Assembly (NCBI GenBank): GCA_964019055.1
Contig: OZ025212.1
Location: 4,878,766-4,942,765, forward strand
DNA from: Anthopleura xanthogrammica
Taxonomy: Eukaryota; Cnidaria; Anthozoa; Actiniaria; Actiniidae
DNA: 64,000 bases
Direction: 5' to 3'
The number at the start of each line of letters is the position of its first letter. The stretch's first letter is position 1. Positions 18,743 through 38,869 of the stretch are shown here, piece after piece. A model generated the notes under the pieces. It searched no databases. It saw only the letters and a list, made by a program, of their open reading frames with translations, and had not been told where the DNA came from. Made by a program: the position numbers and the translations under genes.

Positions 18743-20523
18743 ATGTTTGTCATGCGTCTGTTAGTGCTATTGTTGATGTCTACTTGTTTGGTGGCGATAA
18801 AGGACAAGAAAAAAGGTAAGACGAGATAATATTTATAAATACACTGTCGTACCAGCATCTTCAAAGATCTCTTAAACCATTGTATAGACTCCTAAAGGCT
18901 AACATTCTGAGCCTCAACATATTTTTTTTAAACAGTGTTCCCTCTAGAGCAAACCAAAATGTTTACTCGACGTAAAACTAAGATTAGGATATTTTAGAGA
19001 ATTCTTAAATAATTCATGTCTTCTTTAAAAATAGTCTTATAATTTTGTTATTGGTATTGTTTGTTTTGTTTTATTTTGTTTTAATGTTTGTTTGTTTTTC
19101 AATTTAACTTAATTGTTGCCGGAAACTCGAAACACAAAGAAAGCAATTTTCATAGTTTCAATTTATAATGGAAAATATCGCTACTTAATTGCCAAACGTT
19201 GAACACGAACTACAGAATCTAAAGCAATAAATGATGGTACACTGATTGATTTGATTTAGCTCTAGTTAGCCGAACAACGGCCGTCGATTAAATTGAAGAT
19301 CTTTTTTTACCACAGACAAATTAAAGCAACCTCATGATAATATGAGCAGAAACAGAAATCACAAGCAGAAACAGAAGCATCGCCAATGGTTAAAACATCC
19401 CCTAAACCTCCCCCCGGGGGAGCACTACATCGATGAGAGCATTCAAGCAGGAAAACAGAACCCCAAGAAGCAGCCCCTGCAAATGGATCACAAGACTGCC
19501 AATAAACCAAACCAATTCTACAGATACAGAACTGGTCAAACAGGTTTTAAGATTCGGCCATTTTATGATCCAAATACTGGACAAGTTGGCTTTGTGCAGA
19601 TTCCAGCTTACAGGAGAAAAACTGGGAAAACAGGTTCCAAAACAGGACAAGCAGGTTTTGTGCCATTTCCCATGTACATGACAAAAACAGGAAAAACAGG
19701 TTTCAAGAACTTTCCATTGTACAAAACCAAAACCGGTCAAGCAGGTTATGTTCCCATTCCGATGTACAGCATAAAAAAGGGAAAAAAAGGTTTCAAGAAC
19801 TTTCCGTTGTACGATTCAAAAAACAGTCAAGCAGGTTATTTGCCGATTCCGATGTACATGACAAAAACAGGAAAAACAAGCTTCAAGAACTTTCCATTGT
19901 ACGATACAAGAACTGGTCAAGCAGGTTTCGTGAATAACCCACTGTACAAACAAGCTGATTTGAATCAGCTGGCAATGTACCAAATGGCGCCTGGACAGCC
20001 CGTTCAGTTACCATCGATACCAGGAATAGTACCATATAATGCCCCATCTGGTCTGCTACCTATGCTGGACACATCCACCCAACAAACCCAGTCTATGTAT
20101 TTAAATTCACCTACATCTCCAGTCCTAGGAATGGGTACTCCTTTGCTTCCAGCCAACCAAATGAACATGATGTACCCATCAGGTTTGACTAGTGAAACAG
20201 GATTGACCGGTTTTGAAAATGGTCTCATGAACCCAGGTCTTTCTCTACCTGGTTTTCCAGGCTTGTCTCTCGCTTCCCCTGCTTTACAAGCTAGTGAAGC
20301 GCTGGCTGAATCTTTATTGGGCCAAGCTAACGCCCAGGCAAAGTCCACAATCATTGGCCCCAAGAAACAAAATGACCCATCTATTACTGTCAGTGTTAAT
20401 GGAGTCGTTAGATCTGTTGTAAAGCAAGGTGGCTCTGCAGTAAAGCTCGATGCTGGTGGGGCAAGCATTTCTCTATCGAAAAAGAACAAAGTTTTCAAGC
20501 AGATCAAAAAGAAACGACAGTAA
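18743..20523 (+). CDS. Secreted repeat protein of unknown family
   Basis: I do not recognise this protein. It has two coding exons, 18743-18815 and 19316-20523, joined in phase 1, encoding 426 aa. Exon 1 is essentially a signal peptide (MFVMRLLVLLLMSTCLVA) followed by a lysine-rich stretch; that decides the start. Residues about 26-90 are His/Lys/Gln rich. Residues about 95-243 are ten 15-residue units of the form xTGxxGFxxxPxYxx, alternating a Lys type (TGKTGFKNFPLY) and a Gln-Ala type (TGQAGFVPIPMY). One unit is truncated, and one has lost its second glycine (KTGKTSF). Next comes a Pro/Leu/Met/Gln-rich segment of about 110 residues, then a short domain (ITVSVNGVVRSVV, GGASISLSKK) with a very basic end. 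There is no transmembrane segment after the signal and very few cysteines. A secreted matrix or structural protein is the likeliest role; that is inference only. Confidence 0.85.
19526..19960 (+). repeat. 45 bp coding tandem repeat (ten 15-residue units)
   Basis: Units begin at ACTGGTCAAACAGGT-like or ACAGGAAAAACAGGT-like words every 45 bp, in the frame of the secreted protein. The third unit is shortened. Neighbouring K-type units differ at few bases, suggesting recent amplification of a 90 bp dimer. Confidence 0.85.
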
Positions 20524-21720
20524 ATTTTCTTTCCTTCGGAGTTAGTGGTAGGTCTTAGCGACTTTAATATTTGAGGGATCGACCTGGAATCACAATTGTG
20601 ACCAGATAAAACTACACACTTAAGGTCAATCGTCTTGTCCTTTCAAAATTGAACGACTTTAAAGTTAATCTGGGAAGAGGAAAGCTAGTGATTTGTTGAC
20701 TGTTTTTATCGTTTCCTTGAAATTTAGGACCACACCTCCAGACGCTAGCAAACCAAGCACAGAGAAATATAGAGAAATAATCGTGATAAAATGCGTGATA
20801 ATAGCAGATTGAGAAGAGAGCAAAAAAGGAGGAAGAAAAAAAGAAAAACGAGAACGGAGAAGAGCAAAGAAGGAGAAAAATGTGTAAAAAGGAAAAAATG
20901 TCGAAAAGTGAATGGGAAGAGGAATGAAGAGCAACGCATGACGAAATTTCGCAGAATTTTGAAGAACAAAAGATAGGCTAGTACGTTTGTACTTTTAGAA
21001 ATCACCTTTAGTATTTGAGATGAAATACTAGTAACAAACTAGAACACACAGCGAGGAGACAAATAACATATCTAATGATTGCTTTTCATTTATTTCCATC
21101 CAACTAAACAATTAATAATTTTCTTTTGTGAGGACCTTAACTTTAGGTATTAGGCAGAAAAATCTGGGCTGAACTTCAAGCTAGGGAAAAAGTTTATGAA
21201 TATCTAAAGAATTGATATAATCAATGTATAGTTAAAACGCAACAACTACGCAGTATAAAGGGCGTTTTTCTGATCGAAATGAACTTGTTTTTAGGAAATC
21301 CAGTCAGGAATAAATATTAGATTTAACATATAAAAGATATCTGCAGAAAAATTAAAATTGGAGTCTATGTCCTAAACTCGATAAGGGTAACGTTTAAGCC
21401 AGCTTTTATAAATCATATGAAAGGCGTTATACATTGAGAGGGGGGTGGGGATTGTAGGACACAGTTTTTAAGGTTTGACTTTTCGGGAATAGACCTTTTT
21501 ACAGTTCCGTTCTAGTGACCACTAATAATAGTCCCAAGTCGAGGTTGGAGTTGCCGCTTATGATAAAATCATAGTTATGCTATGCGCGGCAATTCCAACC
21601 TCGACTTGGGACATATTATTTGTGGTCACTGGAACGGAACTGTACAAGACCTATTAAGGATAGGATAACAAACAAAGCGCAGACAGCCCAAGTCAGGAAT
21701 TTTTCAGCAAGTATTCTTCT
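20524..21720. other. Convergent 3' intergenic region between repeat protein and SEC23
   Basis: AATAAA at about 21310 could serve the upstream + strand gene. A palindromic element lies at 21490-21653. A purine-rich tract lies at 20805-20890. No gene is supported. Confidence 0.5.
21490..21653. mobile_element. Palindromic MITE-like element
   Basis: The left arm AGACCTTTTTACAGTTCCGT continues through GTCCCAAGTCGAGGTTGGA. The right arm is its near-perfect complement, ending GGAACGGAACTGTACAAGAC. Its AGACCTTTTTA end resembles family A, but the interior differs. Confidence 0.8.
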
Positions 21721-29888
<8,168 letters not shown>

Positions 29889-30354
29889 TTAACACCAGGA
29901 ACACAGGAGGCCCAACTGCATGAAATCACTGCTCCAAAACTACTGACCAACTAACATGTAATGTCAACCCGAAAGAATTCTATTGAAAACTTGTATTTCA
30001 GCTGATAAACATTCTGCATGAGACAGGGAATGATGCAAAGTGAAACCCAACATATTTGGGTAAGTGATAATTTAGACAGAAATCAGTTCTAATAAGAAAT
30101 TTGTAAGACATTTGTAGTGTAACCGGTTTGAACTTTTTGTGTATTTTTTTCCTTTTTTTCTTTTCACTCCGTCTCTCAATTTATCTTTCTCTCTCCTCTC
30201 CTCTTCGTCGTTCTGTTTCTTCCTCTTTCATAAGTATTGCAATATTTGTTAGTTATAATTTCTTAGAGGGAACAAAATATGTGCATAATGCAGTTTTCCA
30301 TATTTTGTAGTCCACTTATCCTAGCATGCTATTAAATACCAATACACCTCATTC

Positions 30355-30536
30355 GTCTTGGTGCAATGTTTTTCCATTACGGACCAAATGTCATTCCCAA
30401 ACGTATCATTTCTTTGTTTAATGGTTACACATGAGAAGACACATGAATATGGATACAACTCAAGCAAAGAATCTTATTCTTTAGGGAATGACACATGGTC
30501 TGAAATGGGAAAACATTGCACCAAGACGAATAAGGT
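30355..30536. mobile_element. Family A palindromic MITE-like element (copy 4)
   Basis: From CTTGGTGCAATGTTTTTCCA to AACATTGCACCAAG. Internal GAAGACACATGAATATGGAT matches the other copies. Confidence 0.8.
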
Positions 30537-30572
30537 CCATTCGACCTGTCAGTTAGTTAGCCATGCAACTTT

Positions 30573-30718
30573 CCCTAGTCTTCCCACAATCCTTTATGAT
30601 CCCAGCACGAGCTTGAGGTCAGGGTAAAATTTGCACATTTTTTATACATTTTTATGCAAATTTTACCCTGACCTTGAGCTCGCGCTGGGATCATAAGGGA
30701 TTGTGGGAAGACTACGGG
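30573..30718. mobile_element. Palindromic MITE-like element
   Basis: The left arm CCCTAGTCTTCCCACAATCC continues through GATCCCAGC and GGTCAGGGTAAAATTTGC. The right arm is the complement, ending AAGACTACGGG. Arms are about 65 bp with a loop of about 16 nt. Confidence 0.85.
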
Positions 30719-30744
30719 AAGGAGCATTACCTAACTTTGAACCC

Positions 30745-30995
30745 CAGGGGGTGTACTCCCTATAATAGACCATACGTGGATGCTCTGCCTAAAAGGGGTA
30801 CCTTTTTCAGGCCACAGGTATGGATAAGGGGTGGGAATTTGTGAGTTTTGGTATAGAAAAGGGTGGGTATATGAAAAAGGTATATGAAAGGGGTACCTTT
30901 TTGCTGAAATTTGGTATACAAAAGGGTAAGGGGTCAAGAGTAGGGGCAGAGCATCCCCGTATGAAAAGTCCCGAAGTACCCCCAAGTTTTGAACA
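30745..30995. mobile_element. Element with GGGGGTGTACTCCC-type end
   Basis: It has internal tandem-like AAGGGGTACCTTTTT words at two sites and ends with AAGTACCCCCAAG. The ends are imperfectly inverted. Repeats of the GGGGTACTCCC type are, as I recall, common in anthozoan genomes; no family name is given. Confidence 0.5.
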
Positions 30996-31450
30996 GCCTA
31001 GAGCTTATTTCAGGGTTCGATAAAATTTGATTGAATTCGGTTATAAAACTAAATCAGAATACATACATTGGTATGAGAAATCTTTATTCATACATATAAC
31101 TCCCATATTCATTTTCTTACTTCATGATCTTTAATCCAGTTTTCCATTACTAAATAATTATTAGCATATGACACATTCTTCTCTTGTTTCCCTTACAAGT
31201 CATATAAGATTCAAATAAAGTTTTCTCGATTTTTAATACTTCCATTTATAAACATAATTTAACTGGGAACTAAGGTCATGGAGGTAATTAACCTATGGCA
31301 TAATGACCTCGCATGTAAACAATATATTCTAACTTCTAAAATTAAGTGAGACGTTAGTAATGAAAATTTTGCAGTCTCACTACTGTTTTCATTGCTATGT
31401 GCTGTTTATGTACTCTAATGATTTATCTCATTGGCGGCAGTTGGGTGGCA

Positions 31451-31625
31451 TCATCTTCCCCTCTGTCTGTCCAGTGGGTAGGGTTGTTGGTTTAAGCCCT
31501 GCTGACGACACAAGTGAATTGAGTTTGTTTGATGCGGTGTGGTTCTCTCCCACAAGGGTTTTTCTCCAGGTTCTTTGGTTTTCCTCCCTCTATAAAAACT
31601 AGCATGCCATGTTAGTCGAGTGATG
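31451..31625 (+). mobile_element. SINE-like element, diverged
   Basis: Head GTCCAGTGGGTAGGGTTGTT, a weak B-box (GGTTTAAGCCC), then AGTTTGTTTGATGCGGTGTG, GGGTTTTTCTCCAGGTTC and CTAGCATGCC. The order follows the SINE at 11638, but without the 57 bp tail unit. Confidence 0.5.
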
Positions 31626-31830
31626 TGTGCATAAAATAGTAAATGTAGTGGTAGTGAGTGTGAGTTAAAGCAGGCCCACATCAGCAAAAGCTGCCAAAAT
31701 AATCAGCCTGCTCTAACAAATAAATGATTAAAGATTACTGTCCATTAACCTCCATGAGATTTGTCTCTGATATCAGTGCATAGGAATGAAAACAGTAGTA
31801 AAATGACATATAGTTAGAATCAGTTGTTAA

Positions 31831-31885
31831 AGGAATTACATGTAGTCTGAAATGGGAAAACATTACACCCAAAGCTAAGTGGTCA
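31831..31885 (+). mobile_element. Family A half-copy
   Basis: Only the right-arm end remains: GTCTGAAATGGGAAAACATT followed by ACACCCAAAGCTAAGTGGTC. Confidence 0.6.
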
Positions 31886-32367
31886 ATTCTGGTTTAATAT
31901 CAATAATTGCTAGTAGAGATGTATGGTAGAAATGTACTTTTGTGCCTCTATCTTGTTTAAATACACTGTACACTAACACATTTTATACCTAACTAGTTTC
32001 TAACTAACATAACTCATAAAGACTGTTGGTTCACGGTCGAAAAGTCTTAATAAAAAAGTAACAAAAATCAGACACAAAAGTGTATATTCAACTTATAAAC
32101 TTGAAACCTGACTGCAACTTCAACATTTTTAAATACACTTTATACCTATTACCAGCCACTAAAAAAATCACAAATGAAATTCTCTGAAACCCTGGGAATA
32201 AGAGTGCGCAATTTCAGCACATTCAGTCCGAATTCCGAAGCACGGCATGGCACAGCACGGTTTTACCGTACTGTAAGCTATTCAAAGTCAAAAAAAGTCA
32301 CTCCAACTAGCGCTTTCTCGAGTAAGCGAGGCAAGAGCAACAAGGTGTTAAGAGACAACGGCGTGAA

Positions 32368-35300
32368 CTATTGACGCAGTCGAATAATTCCTTTTCCTCT
32401 CATTACACTGACAGTCTTGTTGTATGTCAGCTCGTGAATCTTATTATACGAGACTATTTCTAATTTAGGCGCAACTATTTCTTTCTTCGTAGTTAAGGTG
32501 ATCATTACTCTCTTTCTCTTGACGACGAAGTCCATCGAGTGGCCGAGATAGTCCACGCCGGTTATGGTGAGTTTCTTGCTGGAAGGAGTCAAAGTTGGGT
32601 TGAACTCCAGATGATCCGCTCGAATACGGAACCCTCCGTAACCGAACAGCACTGCTTGGAGGAAGCCACCTGCACCCGTGATGAAGTTAACAGCTCCCTT
32701 CCGATTGACGTTCTCTGTCCACACCTGTAATAGAGTTTGTCCATTAGTAGGATCAAGCACGGGCGAACAGCAACGTTGAAGGCATGTGGCTCTTATATTC
32801 CTCTTAACCTTGGGCGTAATGTTTTCCCATTTGACTGCGCGTCATTTCCTTGAGTATCGTTTCTTTATTTAACGGTTGCGCATGTAAAGACAAAACTCTA
32901 ACAAAGAAACTTATCCTCAAGAGAACTGATGACACGTGGTTTGATGATGGGGTAACATTACATCAAGAAGAATAAGGTTTATTCAATCTATCAGTTAGCC
33001 GTGCCCTGACTAGTTTTTTTTCAGGGTATCGGTAAGATTTAAAGGCTGTTGCTCTTACCTTGAAAGGGCCATTGATGTTCTTAAAATTCTTCAAGAAAGC
33101 CTTGTCCGCGCGTTTCTTTTCGCCTACTTCCAGCCAACCAATGGCCGTCATAGCATGCGTCATAGCTGGTCCATTGGTATCAGTGATGTTCTCGTATATA
33201 TCAAGATCATTGTAACGAACCTGTGAAACAATGTTAATAATACTAGTAATAGAATCAGTTACGTGTGGAAAATCCACAGGAACTCCATACAAGCCATACT
33301 GTATTTATTCGTTTCAGCGTTACCCCCGATTAAGCGCCGCCCTCGAATGAAGGCCTCATTCATTCCCAACAGTGCAGTGCTGAATCGAAGCATCATCAAA
33401 CTGAATTGTTTGAGGAGTCAATTTAAAAAACAAATACGGTTCACTGAACTCAAGCTACACCAGCCTCGGAAATTTATTTTCCTGTATTACAATGTTTTTT
33501 TTAGTTCGAAGTACTATATTCCATTGCTTGTTATCATTTACAAATGTTATGATTTTTAAAGAGCGCCGCCCGCAAATAAGCGCTGTCCCCGAATAACCGC
33601 CGCAACCGAAACACTAAAAAATTTAAAGAGCGCCGCGACGGTTTATCGAGTAAATATGGTAATTATGGCATGCAAAATTACGTCACACAAGACCGTGTAA
33701 CGGGAAAACGAATATTACTAATACCTGTTTGGTCATGTCGTACATCAGAGGATAACCAGCTAGAATGGCATCTGCTTGTTTTGTCTTCAGGCCATTATGG
33801 AAGTCATCGAACTCAGGATGGAACTGACGCTCCTCGTCAAATGGGATGTACATTTTGGCTGCCACTTTGGCCCAGTATGGGGGAATGTATCTGTTCAAGA
33901 TTCGACCACACTTTGAAAAAAAAAATAAGAAAAAGGTATGTATTTTGTACATTGTATTTTTTTATATTTAATAACATTATCCTAGACTAGAGACTCTTTC
34001 ATAAGGTTCACTCCACACACATACACTACACTACATGCACTACGTTAGATAACACATCGTTTCGGTATTCGTGGCTGTCACAGCCTTCTATTTTTTCTTG
34101 AAGGGTGAGAGGTATTCTTTTGCAGAGTGTAATAGCGAAATGAGAGACCGAGTTGTGGAGTTTAAGGAAGTTTCGTTGTTTGCCATGAAATCTGGTACAG
34201 GATACGAAATCTGGAATCTAAAATGTGAGGTCCTGAATTCCAATATGGAATCCGGAATCCAACGCGTCTCGATTTTTTTGTACGCTTTGAGTTCTCCCTT
34301 CTAAGTTCCCTAGATCCCTGGGATTTTTTCTCTCGTCTCTCACTGGCTTACACAAGCTCTGGTTACTAAGCAACCACAGCAAATTATAAGAATATTAATG
34401 AGCAGGGAACGCACCCATGAACTACGACATCACTTACCACCCATGAGGCATGGCAGCTTCACAACACACTGAGCATGATCTCGCGCGATTTCGCGCGAAC
34501 TCCGTGACTTAGCATCACGCAGACAAAAAGCACGGGCCCCACGGGTAAATACCCTATTACCTCGAGGGCAAATTCAAGATTCTGTTTTGCCACGACGTTA
34601 GTATAGAAAGAGTTATCAACAGGAAACTGGTACTCGTCCGGAGGCATCACGTAGTTGATTTGATATTGGTCTTTCTTCTTGTCGTAATACACCCTACTGG
34701 ACCAGAAATCTGCAGTGTGGTAAATCAAGTCGAATCCAATGTGACGAAGCCACTGAATATCTTTGGTTGCGTACCAGTATAAACGAGCTGTGTAGGCCAC
34801 GTCCCCAGTGATGTGCACTTGATGTTTACCGTATTTCCAACCAGGGGAAGTTTCGATTCCGGTGAGAGAGCTTTCCCATGGAAACATGGCACCTAGAAAG
34901 GAATTTAGGTATCATTTTATTTCTTCTTCAAGAGCTGCAGACTTATTTTACAACTTTATTGGGCAATAGCTGTTAATATAATACAGGAAAATAGTTTAAG
35001 GAAAAGTAGATAAATAAAACTACCCAATAGGAAAAGCGCGAACGGGACTCTAAGTCCCATGCTAGACTTAATGCCTTGATGAGAAATCCTTCCTACCTGC
35101 CTGGCTGTCTGCCTACTTTGAAATTCTGTAAGGTCATCTTGATCCTAATACCTATCTACAAATACCGTCATTTTACGTACCTCTATATTTATTCAATCTG
35201 GCGATACGTCTCGCAGCAGGCAATCGATCGTATCGATATTTCAGCGATGCTTTGGCGAGATCTGGATGCAAGAGCATCAAGAATGGAAACATCCATATAT

Positions 35301-37591
35301 CCTGGTCCCAAAATGTATGCCCCATGTACTCTTCACCACCGGACAGTCCCCCGGGGCTTAAACCATACGGCCAGTCAGCCCGGGTTGAGCTGAGTATCTG
35401 GTACATACTTGCATAGACAACCTGGGATAATTCAAGGTTGCCCTCAATATCGATGCTGCCGGAGCTCCATAGTTCTTCCCAGGCTTTCACATGATGCCAT
35501 TGCAGGAAGCGATCGCGCCTTTAAGACAAAAGTGAAGGTTACTGACATGGATATGAGGAATAAAAAAATATTGCCGTTTGGGCTTCCTTTGTTATCACAG
35601 GTAGCCCAATCCACCAAACTGAAACGTTTTATGAAAAACATACAATACTGTTTTAAAGTAAATAAAAGAAGTAATAATAATCAAGGGAATGACACATGGT
35701 CTGAAATGGGAAAACATTACGCTCAAGGTAAAGAGGTCTTCATATGACATGGAAGCCTTTGTCATTCATGTGCCAACCAGAGATGGATTGGCTGGTTAAA
35801 CAAGGCAACTTGTGAAGAGCTTTTGTGAAAATGGTTGGCATATTAACATCACAATGCTATTGTTAGTAAACATGAAGAGCAACATGGAGGCAATTTTCTT
35901 ACTTTTCCCCTAATCTCCAGGCATTTTCAGCTTGTCGCCATGGATCAAACTTAGTATCAATACTCGTCGCGATAGCTGTCACATAATACCAAGTTCTCCA
36001 GTCATTGGCTTCAATGGATATGTGGGCAGGAATATCTTGAAAGGCAAGAGCCGCTTTGGATTTTAGACTGTCTATCTCTTCTACGATCTTGATCTAGGGA
36101 CAATGATAAATATAGATGGATTTCAGGCAGCGGTTGAAATATGTGCGCATGCGCATTGGGCCAGAGAGCGCAGAAAGAAGCTGAGGAGAAAGAGAGACTG
36201 GGTACGAGAAGGATGTCATACAGAATTCTCATAATAAGAGTAATAACGCGTCACGCTCACGTGACGAATCTGGTAACGTCTTGTTGAAAACATACCAGCT
36301 GAGTTGACCTTCAGAACAAACTCAATGAGTCAACCAATCAGAATTGAGGATTCGACATCGTATTTTGATTAGCATTTCCCATTATTCTGCCAAGAGAATT
36401 TATGAAATACGAGTTCTTCCTTCTTTAAATTAATCGTAAACGCTATTCGAACTCATGGCGGAATTATATTTCAATCAACAAGAAAAGTCAACATTGTATA
36501 ATCGGAAGATGCTCGAAGAATGCTACCCAAATATAGTGACCCATAATTCCTTTCGGAGAAGGCGATCAACTCAGCTGGTAAAGAGATTCTGAGCATGCAT
36601 ATCCAATCAGAATTCTGAGCAGAGGATGGGACAAACATTGATATGATATGACAAGACACGTCCCGCCCTAAGTTTTTCGCTGTCGTGTAAAGTCCGCTTA
36701 AAAAATAGTACCATAAATATAAATTAAGTGCACTGACTAAAGAATAATCAATTAGAATAGAGTCAGTTAATCAAGTGCGCAAATCTGGAGAAGGGAGCGC
36801 ATATTGTAACAACGCATGCGCACGCGTTCAACCGCAGTATAAAATGAGCCCGCGTAACCAAATCTTTTCAACACTGGTATGCGGTTTCGTCTTGACCTTT
36901 GATTTATGTGCACTGATATTGTATTTCATCAAAACAATCCAACATTGTTATATCTTACCCCTCCATAAGCCATCTCCATTCCGAGCTCTTTATCCACGGT
37001 ATATTGCTTTAGTCCTATATCTTTACTATACTCGCCAAAATTATTTGAAATATTGAGAGTGACGTTCTGGCTCAAGTCATTTTTGATAGTGAGTTCCACG
37101 ACAATTAAATGTCTCAGCTGACGATGCGCGTAGAACCTTTGCTCGATCGTTAACGTTTCGTTACCTACAACAGCATCGAACCACTTATAGAATATCCCCT
37201 TTCTGATATCGAGAGCGTAAGAGGAATCACCTTGGATTCCAAACACCTCGAAGGCAAGCGAGCATGTAGATGGAAGACGTGCCCGATGGGTGTGTTGGGT
37301 GATGTTGATAGGATATATCGGGTAGAATTTTGGGTACGCTTTTCCATTATAAAGACCCGATACGTAAACCGTGTCACTGTATAAAACACTCGCAACATAA
37401 CCATTCCCGATTGTCGGCATCATATTCCCTGCTCGGTTCCCGGTGACTGACACGCTGCTGAAGTCCTCCGAAGGCAGTTTCTTTGTGTATAATAACGTCT
37501 CTGTGGATTTCTTTGGTGAGGGCCTCAAAGCCATTGTCGATAAGCAGAAAAGCTGTACCGTGACACATAGGGCTAGACCAAGAAACGCCAT
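32368..37591 (-). CDS. PGGHG: PGGHG-like GH65 glucosidase, copy 2 (secreted, no anchor)
   Basis: Same family and likely collagen-hydroxylysine glucosidase role as copy 1. Exons in transcript order: 37591-36959, 36093-35903, 35518-35181, 34892-34561, 33910-33725, 33220-33059, 32724-32368; 732 aa. The start gives a signal peptide (MAFLGLALCVTVQLFCL). Motifs: [10 protein letters not shown] (exon 3), [13 protein letters not shown] with the candidate acid Glu (exon 4), [15 protein letters not shown] (exon 6), [16 protein letters not shown] (exon 7). The protein stops at GKGIIRLRQ, just after the beta domain, without the hydrophobic tail of copy 1. Exons 3-6 have the same lengths as in copies 1 and 3. 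Exon 2 is the most diverged part. All splice phases agree and no disabling change is seen. Confidence 0.93.
32800..32978. mobile_element. Family A palindromic MITE-like element (copy 6)
   Basis: From CTTAACCTTGGGCGTAATGT to GGTAACATTACATCAAG, with inner TTTCTTTATTTAACGGTTGC. It lies in the last intron of PGGHG copy 2. Confidence 0.75.
32985..33048 (+). repeat. Single SINE tail unit next to an exon
   Basis: TCAGTTAGCCGTGCCCTGAC followed by TTTTTTTTCAGGGTATCGGTAAGATTT matches the 57 bp SINE tail. It ends 11 bases before the splice site at 33059. Confidence 0.55.
33309..33655. repeat. GCGCCGCC-rich dispersed element in intron 5
   Basis: Words AAGCGCCGCCCTCGAATGAA, AGAGCGCCGCCCGCAAATAA and AGCGCTGTCCCCGAATAACC recur at both ends. 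The ends match imperfectly (ATTTATTCG... and ...CGAGTAAAT). It looks like a decayed DNA element; the family is not identified. Confidence 0.45.
35681..35739 (+). mobile_element. Family A half-copy
   Basis: Right arm only: AAGGGAATGACACATGGTCT then ACATTACGCTCAAGGTAAAG and AGGTCT. In intron 2 of PGGHG copy 2. Confidence 0.65.
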
Positions 37592-37956
37592 GACTCACGA
37601 TGGCAAGTACTTGAATTGAATAAATTTTTACCTTGACTCAACCCAATACATCTGATGCAGAATAAAGGTTAGAGAGCTGACAATGTGCCAGAATAATGGC
37701 CAAGATATAATCTATTTTGTGCCAAAAATAATTGTCACGGGTTTTCCTGCGGGCTCAGGTTTCTGTGGGTCCTATGTGGTCGACGTCTCGAGAACAACTC
37801 CAAGGAAGAAGACAAGCAGTGTTTGTAATAAAATCCGGTTAACCAAATTAGCGCGCATTTCAAGTTCTGACAGGCGCGTGACCAACGTGAAGAAAAAACG
37901 AGTAGGGAGGGGTACGTGACTTGATTTGCTTGAAAAGATGAGCCGCTGAACTGAAT

Positions 37957-38030
37957 AGACCTTTTTAGCTTGGGCGTAATGTTTTCCTATTTCAGACCAC
38001 ATGTCATTCTCTTGAGAATAAGATTCTTTT
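37957..38030 (+). mobile_element. Family A half-copy (left arm)
   Basis: AGACCTTTTTAGCTTGGGCG continues through CATTTCAGACCACATG-like sequence to GAGAATAAGATTCTTTT, then stops mid-element. Confidence 0.7.
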
Positions 38031-38076
38031 TGACTCCGTGCAATTTTGCATTCTGTGAATCAATGTAGAATACTAA

Positions 38077-38498
38077 GGGACCGGTCATTATTTATGTGGG
38101 GGGGGGGGGGGGGTAGAAGTCAGGGGGGGAAGTCAGGCTTATATTTTTCAAAGAAAGGGGGTGAGTCAAAATATAATTTCAGTTGTAAAAATGCAAGAAT
38201 ATATTCAAGCAAATATAAATGTACAAGAATATATTCAAGCAAAAACAGGTATTCGGACCCCAGCTATGGAAAGAGGGAGAAATGTTGGGGATGGGGAGAG
38301 AGGTTGTTTAAGAGATGTGTAATTTTTTAGCGACTGTATAATGAATGGTATGATATATACAGAATCGAGAAAAGATACCTCTGAAATGAATTCCATATGG
38401 GGTGGATCAAAAATTAAATTTAATACTTCAAGGGGTGGGTCAGGGAAAAATGTTTTAATGCAGACAAACCCCCCCCCACATAAATAATGACCGGTCCC
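38077..38498. mobile_element. DNA transposon remnant with about 28 bp TIRs and TAA flanks
   Basis: The left end GGGACCGGTCATTATTTATG runs into a G run of about 16. The right end is a C run followed by the exact complement. Both sides are flanked by TAA, consistent with a 3 bp target duplication as made by PIF/Harbinger-type elements (inference). The interior has tandem AAGAATATATTCAAGCAAA words and no intact transposase. Confidence 0.75.
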
Positions 38499-38747
38499 TA
38501 ATAGATCGATTAGTACCGTATTCTGTAAATAAAGAATAATGATTTTAGCTGAGTTGTATGGGGTTTACAGTGCTCTCATGTGTCCCCAGCCGTTCGACTT
38601 CATTGGGTCTCTTCCTAATGAATCATCAATGAATTACACAATTACAGCAAATAATTCGACACAGCAGTTATGCATCATCAAGAGACCATAAAGGAAAGGT
38701 CCTTCATCGGAAAAACGGGAAGTCTATGATGTCATAGGGACCTTCCC

Positions 38748-38754
38748 TATAAAA
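38748..38754 (+). promoter_or_regulatory. TATA box candidate for the LRAT-like gene
   Basis: TATAAAA lies about 116 nt upstream of the ATG at 38870. That fits a single-exon gene with a 5'UTR of roughly 85-90 nt. Confidence 0.5.
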
Positions 38755-38869
38755 TGAGTTGCATTGAGTATCAGTAATAAGAACAACAAAATAACAGGTA
38801 TTTACTTTTGTGTGAAACATTGCACAGTGTACGGGTAAAACTTAGACATAGTATCGAAATCTCCAGAAG

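Larger units (their letters stand above)
37592..38747. other. Intergenic between PGGHG copy 2 and LRAT-like gene (divergent promoters)
   Basis: The two flanking genes point away from each other, so both promoters lie here. It holds a family A half-copy (37957-38030) and a TIR element (38077-38498). No TATA is obvious for PGGHG copy 2. Confidence 0.5.

Noticed and set aside
20004..20507. 167-codon minus-strand ORF
   Set aside because: Shadow of the repeat-protein exon; the + strand has a signal peptide, a clean splice and a periodic protein.
38046..38330. 94-codon Gly/Lys/Tyr-rich ORF
   Set aside because: It lies inside the TIR element at 38077-38498 and is made of its internal repeats.
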